Assembly: GCA_003707065.3 (NCBI GenBank)
Contig: PPXM03000005.1
Coordinates: forward strand, 62,001-126,000
Reading direction: 5' to 3'
Source of the DNA: Trigonopsis variabilis
Taxonomy: Eukaryota; Ascomycota; Trigonopsidomycetes; Trigonopsidales; Trigonopsidaceae
DNA: 64,000 nucleotides
Shown piece by piece: positions 53,383 through 62,441 of this stretch (its first letter is position 1; each line of letters opens with the position of its first letter). The notes under the pieces were generated by a model. That model made no database searches and was not told where the DNA came from. It was given only the letters and a program-made list of their open reading frames with translations. A program made the position numbers and the translations under genes.

Positions 53383-54141
53383 TCATTTAAATAGTCTTGT
53401 ACTTTTGCTCCTTCCAAGCATCCCCGTCTTCTTTTCCGTTCGCGTCCTTTGAGCATAATCCACCAAGTTTGTGATAACTGTCTCAAACATCTTTTGGTCA
53501 CTTTCCAACGTCGAAAGCTGGTCCTTGTATTGATCCAACTGCTTAGAAGCTGAGTCGAGGGTGGACTGAAGACTCTCTATATGCTTTATTAGTTCGTCTT
53601 GTCCTAACGTGTCGAGCGCCTTTTCCGAAAGAATCAATCGGTTAGCATTTAAATAATCAAACCGCGCTATCGTGTCTCCTTCAGTAGCATCGATGTTGCT
53701 CGAAAGAGAGAAATTTAACCTCGAATCAGTCTTTTTAGGGAGAACCTATGGACGTTAATATCATTTTTATAGTCATTTACCTGGTCTAAATCCACAGGAA
53801 CTCCTAGTGATACCAAAAACGATCGAAAAATTGTAGTGCGTGACCACACGATTGGCGATGAGTTCTTTATTGTCGTGATCCGCCGTTTAACTGCAGCCCT
53901 ACAGTATTAATATCTTTTTTTCCTTATCAGCTCACATCCTCTCATCGCTCTCGATCAACTCTCTCATCGTTTTTTTCCCTGCGTAGTCGTCTTCTCCAGT
54001 CGTAGAATCCAAGGGTGGGACAAGCTCATCCATTACTTGCATCACTTTGCTCTGTAGGACTGCCGAATTTATGAAATCATCCTCATCTATAACCACTCGA
54101 ACATTTTCACTCTCTTCAAACTCCCCGAAATCGTCGTCCAT
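53383..54141 (-). CDS. Laa2-like AP-1 accessory protein (DUF5102 type), three exons
   Basis: Exons 54141-53936, 53898-53781 and 53745-53383 with introns of 37 and 35 nt (TTAAT and TTAAC branches) encode 228 residues. The N-terminus MDDDFGEFEESENV contains a DDFGEF acidic-phenylalanine motif of the kind that binds the AP-1 gamma-ear. A middle conserved-looking stretch (RTTIFRSFLVSLGVPVDLDQ) follows the first splice, and the C-terminal half is a coiled coil (about residues 155-205: ELIKHIESLQSTLDSASKQL). This layout fits yeast Laa2 and its fungal relatives, which link Laa1 to AP-1 in clathrin trafficking. Both splices merge what would otherwise be two short frames into one protein. The identification rests on motif and architecture, so confidence is moderate. 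Confidence 0.65.
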
Positions 54142-54297
54142 CACACATGCACACCAAGTGTAGTAAACTCCTCGGGCAACGGTCGCTCGTTCAATGTTTC
54201 ACAACGAGATCAAGGTCACACCCCGCCTGCCTTCCAACCTTATTTCTTTTCTTAACAACGTCTCTTGAGCCTTGCGCCAGCAATATCTGCAATCACA

Positions 54298-54483
54298 ATG
54301 GTGAATCTTAAGGTGGAAGAGTTGGCGCCATTAAAGGAAATGGCACGCCAATACCTGTTGTGGATGTTTCTGCCTAGACTCGGTAAGTTGCTAAGAATGA
54401 GTATCTTACTATCTGCTGGCACATATGCAGTGTATATCCAGGCTATTTGCGATCTCTTCAAGCTCTATAATGCTGGGACTTGA
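54298..54483 (+). CDS. Tiny hydrophobic protein with an optional in-frame intron
   Basis: The ATG at 54298 opens a frame of 61 codons. A perfect-looking intron of 48 nt (GTAAGT donor at 54386, ATATGCAG acceptor at 54433) lies inside it. Because 48 is divisible by three and the intron has no stop in frame, both spliced (45 residues, MVNLKVEELAPLKEMARQYL, then a hydrophobic tail) and unspliced forms are open. The spliced form, with an EE-rich start, a Lys-rich middle and one C-terminal hydrophobic helix, is reminiscent of the tiny mitochondrial import subunit Tom5, but similarity is too slight to name it. It is divergent from the Laa2-like gene (156 bp between starts). Confidence 0.45.
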   Translation: MVNLKVEELAPLKEMARQYLLWMFLPRLGKLLRMSILLSAGTYAVYIQAICDLFKLYNAGT

Positions 54484-54578
54484 CTCTTACAACTGGTCCG
54501 ACGGTTCTCAATGAACGAATTGAAAGAATTATGAGATTTATTACATTCTATAGTCTCATATAAGTGCCTTCATCTTTT

Positions 54579-55520
54579 ATGTTTGTTCTGCTAACTTTAG
54601 CCGACTCATTTGCCCTTCCTTTTGTTTGCCAAGTGACGCAGCTTCCTAGACCCAAAGCTCAACGAGTCCTGCGTTTTCTCTTAATAGCCGTCATCCAAAC
54701 AATTGCCGTATTGAAGGCTATTTTATCACTATGGTCCCTTCCCAACTTCTACTCTGCTTTGGAACTATCGCCAATGTCGAGTGATCGAGAGATCAGGTCG
54801 AAATGGAAAAAGATCTCTCTTCAATTTCATCCAGATAAGTCTCCAGATGCTCAATCACAGGCGATCTATTATAGACTTAAAAGCGTTTATGAAATTTTAT
54901 CCGATCCGGTCAAACGTCGCCTTTATGATCACTTTGGACCTACCATCTTCCAAATGCAAGCTCCGTCAAAGACAGAACGAGATTATATGTCTGAAGCGGC
55001 AAGTGCAGCTATTCCTTGGTATGTTGGAATTGTTGTAAGCTGTTTTCTGGTGAGATTTATGAGGCCAACTTCTTTAACATGGCGGTTGTTGGTCATATCT
55101 GCAATGATTATCATCGAGTTGTTTTTAACCACTCAGTCGCATTACCCGACCTGGCTCCAAGCCATATGGCCTAGTCGTCTCGCGCCATTCGAAGTTATCA
55201 AGTTTCTAAGGCGAATAACTCAAATCATTCTTCTCACAATAGATCAAGTGGCACCACTAGTTGATCCAAACCAGCCTCTGTCTGAAAAACAACTGTTGCT
55301 TGTTCTCAAAGATTTAGGTAATCGTGCTACTGCGCTCTCTCATATCGGTGCCGACTGGGCGAAAGAAAGCGTGGTGGCAGTAGGACAGGATCTGCCTAGG
55401 ATAAAAAAGGCTGTCACACAGTATGAACAAGATATGAGACTCTTTCAAGACCCCGACATGGTGAAAAAGATACAAACCATTAGAGAACGCAAAAGTACTC
55501 AAAAAGAGACCACTGAATGA
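54579..55520 (+). CDS. Membrane-anchored J-domain co-chaperone (Erj5-like)
   Basis: A 313-residue Hsp40 protein without introns. A hydrophobic N-terminal part (helix about 31-52) precedes a J domain at about 55-120 with the HPD tripeptide at 84-86 (LQFHPDKSP) and the family stretch YRLKSVYEILSDPVKRRLYD. Two further hydrophobic helices lie at about 145-163 and 168-186, and the last 100 residues are amphipathic and polar. This arrangement, J domain between membrane helices, fits ER-membrane type III J-proteins such as Erj5, where it would stimulate Kar2/BiP or cytosolic Hsp70 depending on topology. The start used is the ATG at 54579; the open frame before it lacks ATG. Its stop is only 47 bp from the stop of the converging methyltransferase gene. 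Confidence 0.8.
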   Translation: MFVLLTLADSFALPFVCQVTQLPRPKAQRVLRFLLIAVIQTIAVLKAILSLWSLPNFYSALELSPMSSDREIRSKWKKISLQFHPDKSPDAQSQAIYYRLKSVYEILSDPVKRRLYDHFGPTIFQMQAPSKTERDYMSEAASAAIPWYVGIVVSCFLVRFMRPTSLTWRLLVISAMIIIELFLTTQSHYPTWLQAIWPSRLAPFEVIKFLRRITQIILLTIDQVAPLVDPNQPLSEKQLLLVLKDLGNRATALSHIGADWAKESVVAVGQDLPRIKKAVTQYEQDMRLFQDPDMVKKIQTIRERKSTQKETTE

Positions 55521-55567
55521 CTTGGCGACACAAAAACATTAGCTCAAATTATGCATAACAAATAGAC

Positions 55568-56658
55568 CTAGACTTCCTCCTTAATCATGAAAATATGTAC
55601 TTTTGGCGTCGAGGGATAATAAAACAGTCGGTCAGGCTCGTCAAGAGTGATCAAAGAGAGCTCGCGGGATTCTACGTTAGCGATAAAGATCCTATAGACC
55701 AATATACTTACTGATTTCCGAAATAAAAGCTTGTAATGTCTCCTCGTTCCGTTCCGTGGCAGCTATTAGAGCCATAGACGTGGCTGACCTTGATAGCAGG
55801 TGATCCAGCGTAGTAACCAGAGCAGGAATGATATCTTTATCGTATGTCTAAATACGTAAGATGGTGAATCAGCTCTACCTACCACATCTGCAGCCAGAAT
55901 CACATCGAAATCGTGCGAGAACTCCGAAGGAGAGCCCCACCAAAGAACCTGGCATGAAACAGTACAACCATTCCGTATGGCATTATCTTGCAAGTTTTTG
56001 ACTACCTGAGGATCGCCATCAGTCATTAAAACAGAGCTGGCGCCCAATTTACAGGCAGCATAACCGACCAGACCGGTTCCTGCTCCCAATTCGATCACCC
56101 GTTTAGTCTTGACCAGAGACGGTCTAGCGATAATTGTCTCTGTCAATGCTAGAGCAGCCTCCCAAGTTCTTAATCCTGTAGTACCTTGGCCGCTGATGAT
56201 GCGAGGAGTCTCGACAATCGACACTCCCGTCTTAGCGTCGAGATCAGATCCAGGCGTCAGACCATAGTATAGTAGACTTGATTCCGATGGATCAGATGAA
56301 GGAACAGATACCAGAGACATATAGAAATCTAATAGCTGATCATCATAGGCTCGCTATTCAGGTTAGAATGCCATAGTTAGTGCCCAATACCGTCAGATGC
56401 TCAAGTAGATTGAATAGGCGCTTAAGAAGGGCCCTAGTATAAGATTTGCTAGGATTGAAGACTTCTCTATTGGGGATCGAAAGGATCTAAATGGTTAGAT
56501 GGAGCTCATATGTTTTATACCTCAGTCAAGAGTCGATTCTGTAGTTCTATACTAACTAGCTGCTCGTAACCTTCGAAGGAGAACATAAATGGAGGAACCA
56601 ATTGATGATATTGCCGGGCAAAACATTTAAGGAATCTCGACGCATCGTCATCTGACAT
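55568..56658 (-). CDS. EFM3: eEF2 lysine methyltransferase of the FAM86/EFM3 family, five exons
   Basis: A class I SAM-dependent protein methyltransferase expected to modify elongation factor 2. Exons 56658-56521, 56486-56391, 56353-55883, 55847-55712 and 55671-55568 are joined across four introns of 34, 37, 35 and 40 nt, giving 314 residues; all phases agree. An N-terminal FAM86-type helical region (LLTEILSIPNREVFNPSKSY) leads to a TTGLRTWEAAL segment near 137-147 and motif I ELGAGTGLVGY at 166-176, then VLMTDGDPQVVKNLQ and the post-motif FDVILAADVTYDKD, which forms only after the third splice. The DVTYD signature is typical of this seven-beta-strand family. A related lysine methyltransferase is the main alternative. 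Confidence 0.83.
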
Positions 56659-57079
56659 GATTCCTAGAGCTGCAATCACGTCCCCTTAATTAGAAGCGAC
56701 TGACCAAGCAAGGAGGAGAACAGAATGTCATTTAGAAGAAGATACAATCCAATTACCAAAAGTATCGAAAAATAATTACGCTCATCCGCTATAATACAGT
56801 TGGTTTCTTTTTAGGAGCTTACAGATGATCTTACAGGTGTACTTATCTTAGGACATAGGTTCCTGTGAATCAGTAATTGTTATGGGCGAGCCTTAAAAAG
56901 GCCTGCAAGTTATTGCGAAGATTTTCTTTGAGCATATAAAATATACGGCCATGAATCTTGTCTGTGGAGAAAGTATGTAAGAGTGGCCAGTATCGGTATT
57001 GATACCTGAGACAGGCCTTAGGTTTTAGGGGCCGTCTCGCAAAACGTTGCATTCATACGATTGATCGACTATCGAGTCC
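56659..57079. promoter_or_regulatory. Divergent promoter region between EFM3 and the acidic Ser-rich gene
   Basis: 421 bp, A+T-rich near 56750-56830. No gene or RNA is recognised. Confidence 0.4.
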
Positions 57080-58162
57080 ATGACGGGAGAAAAGAGAAAA
57101 AGAGAAGATTCCGATGATAATGGGGAAAAGCAGGGCGGGTGGTTGCGGGCGATCAAGCGGGTGATTATGCCTTGGAGAAGGGAAGCGAAGGTAGAGGCCG
57201 ATGGAAGAAGTGATGAGAGCAAGAGCGAGAGCATTTACGAATCAAAAAGAACGAGTGATCAAAAGGACAGCGAGGATGAGAGTCTGAGCAGTGGGAACCA
57301 GGATAGAAATGGAAGCGGTGCCAGCAATGCTAGCAGTGCTAGCAGTGTTAGCAGCCTGAGTGAAAGCGAAAATAATGGGAGCAGTAGTGAAGAATCAAAT
57401 GAAAGCAGTGACAGCGATAGCAGTGATAGTGACAGTGATAGTGATGAAAGTGGGAAGAATGAGAGCGAGTCCCTTCAAAGTAGCAAGGAAGAAAGCGCAG
57501 AGTCTGATGAAAGCAGCGAGGAAGAAAATCCTGAATCCCACGCAAACAGCAAATATGAGAGACAAGAGCTTGACAAAGTCATGAATAAAGGCGGAGTCGC
57601 CATTGTTAGATCTGCATCGATTCTTGATAGTGAACCTAGGTATCCTTACCGCGAACAGGGCCAGACTCTGGGAAAATATGGTTACTCAAAAAAGAAATGG
57701 CGGCGGCGGATCAATTTCAAAGCTACAGAGTGCACAGACGAGAAATATGAGGTAACTATTCCGCCCTTTCCCTTTCAAGACGACCGAGGCGAGAAAAGGG
57801 AAGAGAAACCAAAGGGAGATGAAGAACTGGATATATGGAGACAATTGGATGAAGCCAAGGTTCTTGAAAATGCTATTTTGGGGACTTTCACTAATGTTGC
57901 GGTCGATTCCTTAGTATCATTTCAGAGTCTCCGGATGAATCCGTCGACTCTTTGTCCCGAGCAATCCCCAGAGATGAGAGGAGTCGTTCGCGCAAAAGAG
58001 AGAGGTAGTTTACATATTGTGGTAGCCCCTAAACATCGAATGACCACGGTTGATCCTAAGATCTTGGATCTCGCAGAATATAGTATAATCGACGAGACTC
58101 ATGACACAGGAGACAGGATATACGGATTTAACGAGATATTAGACATGAAAATCCTGAGATAG
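57080..58162 (+). CDS. Acidic serine-rich protein of unknown function
   Basis: A 360-residue intronless frame starting with basic MTGEKRKREDSDDNGEK. Residues of about 40-155 are an extended Ser/Asp/Glu/Asn tract (for example SSDSDSSDSDSDSDESG) built from repeated AGC/GAT/GAA codons, ideal for casein kinase 2 phosphorylation. The C-terminal 190 residues are more complex, with YGYSKKKWRRRINFKATE and GFNEILDMKILR, and may form a folded domain that I do not recognise. A basic start plus an acidic Ser tract suggests a nuclear or nucleolar protein. There is no membrane segment. It converges with PET117 (76 bp). Confidence 0.7.
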   Translation: MTGEKRKREDSDDNGEKQGGWLRAIKRVIMPWRREAKVEADGRSDESKSESIYESKRTSDQKDSEDESLSSGNQDRNGSGASNASSASSVSSLSESENNGSSSEESNESSDSDSSDSDSDSDESGKNESESLQSSKEESAESDESSEEENPESHANSKYERQELDKVMNKGGVAIVRSASILDSEPRYPYREQGQTLGKYGYSKKKWRRRINFKATECTDEKYEVTIPPFPFQDDRGEKREEKPKGDEELDIWRQLDEAKVLENAILGTFTNVAVDSLVSFQSLRMNPSTLCPEQSPEMRGVVRAKERGSLHIVVAPKHRMTTVDPKILDLAEYSIIDETHDTGDRIYGFNEILDMKILR

Positions 58163-58238
58163 TGCTATTTACAGACATAAACGTAGACGTCAAGTATGGT
58201 GGAGGGGCAAGTCATGAATGCTCTTGCAAGAGCTCTTG

Positions 58239-58509
58239 TTAGGACTGGTCGGAGGACTTTTCAAGCTTTTGGTATCGCTCAAATTCTTCCTGGAGTTGCT
58301 TCTGTTTTTCAAAGTCCTCAATTCGAGCTCGTTTTATTGCTACTCGTTCGGCGTCCTTCTTCAAACCTTTATGGAGAGCCTAATTCAGTAAGCTAATTAG
58401 CAGCGAGACCTACCTGCTGCTCGGCATCTTGGATATAATGGACACCGATGACCACGCTGGCCGTAGCAAGACTCGTGATTGCCAATGTAGTTTTAGCTGC
58501 TCGCGACAT
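58239..58509 (-). CDS. PET117: Cytochrome c oxidase assembly protein PET117, two exons
   Basis: A small mitochondrial factor required for assembly of complex IV. Exons 58509-58414 and 58379-58239, joined across a 34-nt intron (GCTTAC branch, ATTAG acceptor), give 78 residues: MSRAAKTTLAITSLATASVV, IGVHYIQDAEQQ, then ALHKGLKKDAERVAIKRARI and a Glu/Lys/Gln-rich coiled tail. One N-terminal hydrophobic helix followed by VHYIQ and a charged tail is the PET117 hallmark. The model is small but matches the family across the splice. It is divergent from VMA10, with only 148 bp between starts. Confidence 0.88.
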
Positions 58510-58657
58510 CAAGTAGGAAGTGCCCGAGCTAAAGGCTGCCTTGCTGCACAGAGAGGCAACGCCATGCTAGATTAGTGTCGCAACCCATATTGAGTGGTTG
58601 CTATGGGTGTCTCCGGTTCGGACGCAACCACATTTCATCTACACAACTAAGCACAGC
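58510..58657. promoter_or_regulatory. Compact bidirectional promoter of PET117 and VMA10
   Basis: 148 bp between divergent start codons of a mitochondrial assembly factor and a vacuolar ATPase subunit. No TATA box is visible. Confidence 0.5.
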
Positions 58658-59209
58658 ATGGTAAGTCAGATAGAGAATATCGTGGATATCTGTTATCAGA
58701 TCTAACTCCTAGTCTGCTCAAAGCTCATCGGGGATTCAGACACTTTTGGAGGTGCGTTCAAACATTCTGGTGCCACGGTAGTTGGAACCTGCGGAGGCCT
58801 GTTGGTCCTCTTCCGATAACCAGCTGCACCATATTAATCTCTCAGGAGATGCTAATGTCAGGCTGAGAAAAATGCTCAAGGAATCGTGGATAAAGCCCGG
58901 GCCTGTGAGTGGAGAAAGAGAGTTTGGGATTAGAATCTAACAATAGATCGGTCTAAGCGACTAAAGGACGCTCGTTCTGAGGCCCAAAAGGAAATTGATG
59001 AATACAAAGCCAAGAAGGATGCAGAGTTAGCTCAATTAGATAAGGCTCAATCTGGATCCAACGTCGAGGCAGAAAAGGCGTCCGAAAGCGAGGTAGCTGC
59101 TGCTCTTGCTGAAATTGCTCAACAAGAGAAGAAGGGTCGAGACGAAGTCATCGCCAACTTGCTTAAGGCCGTGGTGGAACCAAAACCAAAGTTACATATT
59201 AATGCTTAG
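58658..59209 (+). CDS. VMA10: V-type ATPase subunit G, four exons
   Basis: A peripheral-stalk subunit of the vacuolar proton pump. Exons 58658-58660, 58713-58751, 58862-58904 and 58947-59209 give 115 residues, the normal size. The first coding exon is just the ATG, cut off by a 52-nt intron (TCTAAC branch). Introns two (110 nt, GTGCGT donor) and three (42 nt) follow. The assembled protein reads MSAQSSSGIQTLLEAEKNAQ, then GIVDKARAYRSKRLKDARSE and a long coiled coil ending KPKLHINA, closely matching yeast Vma10. The very small first exon is the only unusual point; the ending HINA supports the identification. Confidence 0.93.
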
Positions 59210-60346
59210 AGGGGACTTGATGGGCTTGTCTTTACTCAAAGCCTTCTGTGCATGGTATAAGAAATTCATTGAATAGTTTTGTTTCTAGAGTTTTCTGTAA
59301 GACTGGCCGGATCAAGTTTATTTTAAGCGATTGCCTGGAATTCATCTTATTCTAGTCATATCTGCGCTATGCTGCCTTTATGCTACAACATGAATTCTGG
59401 GCTACCGATAATGCAGTTTCAATTTGTTTCACTTGATTTAATGAGCCTGAATTAAGAAGATCTTTTTTGGGGCAACTCTGCCTGATCATGCCATACAGAA
59501 TGCACTTTCCAGATTTCTTGCAAAGACGAGCCCAATACATGCTCGCCTACAAGTTACTTGCATCATTCAAACCTTCAATGACTCAGTCTCCGTGTAATCT
59601 ACAAAATTCGCTCTCCCTTCGTCACTAGTTCACCGCTACTAATCTACTCAAAGTATGGCGGTAAGGACTGCCTACTGTAACCGCCATCAGCTCATGTTAA
59701 CTTGAAAAACGTCCTAGACGCTCATATCCTAAGAATTGGACTGAAAACGTCTTGTTTTATAACGCGACAACTTGATTCTCAATTCAACTTGACCATCTCA
59801 CTCGTCTGACCTCAGACCACCCTTATCCTGACGCGGATCCAAAAGAATCAAGAACATAATTTAGCTCTAATTATTCATTAAATGCTCCTCCTAATCAGTT
59901 ATATTTCTAGTTTTGGCCTTAATTCCAAAAAAAGAAAATAAGCTCACTGACTCTTGAGCAAGGAAAGTTTAAGACATTCTGGACTGGTTGCCTAGGAGAC
60001 TGACGGCCTAATGGCGTGTGGAACAACTTGACTCTCGGGCCACCCGTTGATGGGGCCATTCAGTCTTAGTTTCAAGACACAGTGGTCACAGGAATTAGGA
60101 TTGGCTCTACTGCTATAGATTTGATCTCTGATTTTTCTAGTCTTTTTCCTCTCATGTTCATTCACCTGTATCCCAGAAAACTCGCCGCGATGCCACTTTT
60201 CTCTCCCAGTCCCGCACCTGCCCCAAAAGGATAGGGCCGAAAGTGGCTGACGAGGGTTTGGTCCAACCACGCGGGTCGCCCTGGTCAGAAGCAAATCCCC
60301 AGTTGACATAAATAGCTTACATCACCCCATTCGACGGTTATCATCT
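59210..60346. other. Intergenic upstream of the MSC7-like gene
   Basis: 1.14 kb. A minus-strand frame of 105 codons (59992-60309) overlaps the expected promoter and is probably chance. I see no RNA gene, repeat or named operator. Confidence 0.4.
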
Positions 60347-62214
60347 ATGGAGACTGGTGCTAGTCTATTTGCCTCATTATTATGCGCGTCTCTTACAGGT
60401 CTTTTCTTTTTGTGGCGGTTTAGGTTTAAAAGTGCAAAGATTGCACTGGATCTAGAACCCACGCTCGAGCAAGCTCAGCCAGGATGGTCATCAGAGGAAC
60501 CGAAATCATACCCTGAACTCCGCGTAAGTACCAAGATATGATAATATTTGGATATTAAGTGGCTGACTTTGGATTTAGGATTCTCAAGACCCTCGGAAAA
60601 TTCGCTGTTTCTGTCCTGCCACTGGCTATTTAATCGACACACTGACCGCTGATTCAAAAGCTGACATTGATTTGAAAGTGGCTGCTGCAAAGAAGGCCCA
60701 AAATGCATGGAAACTGACCACCTTTGCTCAGCGCCGACAAGTCTTGAACGTTATTCACAACTATATTCTACAGAATCAGAAACAGCTGGGCTACATCTGT
60801 TGTCGAGATACCGGAAAAACACTAGTCGATGCTAGTCTGGGAGAGGTAGGACGATATAGTCGCTGTCAACTAACGATGTCAGTTAATGGTCACTCTTGAG
60901 AAACTTAAATGGACAATGAAGTTTGGTGAAAAGGCGCTGAAGACGTCACGAAGACCGGGGCCGTCAAACCTGTTTCTTCGAATGTATAAAATTGCCGAAG
61001 TGTCTTACCAGCCTCTCGGGGTCGTGTCGGCTTTTGTATCGTGGAATTACCCTCTCCACAACCTTCTCGGACCCATCATCTCATCTATCTTTACCGGCAA
61101 TGGATGCGTGGTCAAATGCTCAGAGCAAGTTGCCTGGTCTTCATCATTCTTTATTCAAATCGCCAAACGAGCCCTTGAGCAATGCGGTCATGATCCAGAC
61201 CTCGTTCAGCTAGTCACGTGCTGGCCAGAAGATGCCCGTCATCTGACCTCGCACCCGGATATCTCACATATCACATTCATTGGATCCAGACCGGTCGCTA
61301 AACATGTGTGTACCGATGCAGCCAAGTCACTGACGCCTGTGGTGGTGGAGCTTGGAGGAAAGGACTGCATGATCGTCCTCGACGAGGTGAACTCGCTGTC
61401 TTCGGTCATATCCACCATTCTTCGAGGCGCTTTTCAGTCTAGTGGGCAGAATTGTATTGGATTAGAATGTGTTGTGGCCTTGCCAGAAAGCTACAAGGCC
61501 ATCCGACGCGGCCTAGCTAGGCGCGTGCCTGAGTTACGCGTGGGGGCCTTTCTCAATGACCAGGATACGGATATCGACATGGGTGCCATCTATTCTAACC
61601 AAAGAATTGAGTACCTAGAAGCCTTAATAAAGGAAGCAATAGGGCAGGGTGCCGAATTGGTCGCCGGTGGCCACCGATTTGTTCACCCTCGCTATCCGTA
61701 CGGCTCTTACTTCATGCCTACCGTACTTGCGAATGTCAATCCAAGTATGAGAATTGCCAATGAGGAGGTGTTTGCGCCAATCCTTTGTCTTATGAAGGCT
61801 GAGTCCACCGATAATGCGATCAATATGGCTAATTCCTTGGGGTTTGGCCTCGGTGGAAGTGTTTTCGGTTCCGATCACTGCGAAGTTGGCCGTCTTGTCG
61901 AGGGACTCAGGGCCGGAAACGTTGCCGTAAACGATTTCGCGACATTTTACGTTTGTCAGTTACCGTTTGGGGGATACAACTCGAGCGGCTACGGCAAATT
62001 TGGGGGTGAAGAAGGGTTACAGGGTCTCTCGCTGGCGAAATCGATCTGTCGCGACCGCTTCCCGTTCATTTCGACATCGATTCCAAAAGTTCTTGACTAT
62101 CCTCTAAACACTGGTGTTGCTGGTCAGTTTACTATGATTTTCAACCGGGCGGCCTACTCTGGAATGCGCGACGCCTTTTCCTCATTGGTGAACTTGGCGA
62201 AATATCCGCGCTGA
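60347..62214 (+). CDS. MSC7: Msc7-like membrane-anchored aldehyde dehydrogenase, three exons
   Basis: Exons 60347-60523, 60579-60845 and 60883-62214 (introns of 55 and 37 nt) encode 591 residues. An N-terminal hydrophobic helix (LFASLLCASLTGLFFLW, about 7-23) precedes an ALDH fold. Landmarks are VSAFVSWNYPLHNL, FIGSRPVAKHV, the Glu in ELGGKDCMIV, the active-site Cys in SGQNCIGLECVV, and FGGYNSSGYGKFGG. The splice yielding GELMVTLEKLKW matches yeast Msc7, an ER-associated ALDH-like protein first found through effects on meiotic recombination, whose substrate is unknown. It is only distantly related to the mitochondrial enzyme at 6810-8342, which lacks the anchor. The catalytic residues are intact, so it should be an active enzyme. 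Confidence 0.9.
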
Positions 62215-62441
62215 TAAAGTGGTGCCAGTCCGGCGGGCGAGAATGACATCGACCGTTCTGGAATGTACGGCTGAAGGGGCTGCCAGGAAGGGTGGGGACG
62301 ATGGGGTCAAGGGACGAAACTTGATGGGGTGAGTGATTGACGCAGCCGCACGGTCAGGAGAAAAGTTTGCATCACCAGAGGGAAACGCGGGAAAAATACG
62401 GAAAAAAGGAGACAAGATTGACGGATCTGTAATATTAAAAA

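Noticed and set aside
59992-60309. 105-codon minus-strand frame
   Set aside because: Covers the MSC7 promoter and shows no protein family character.
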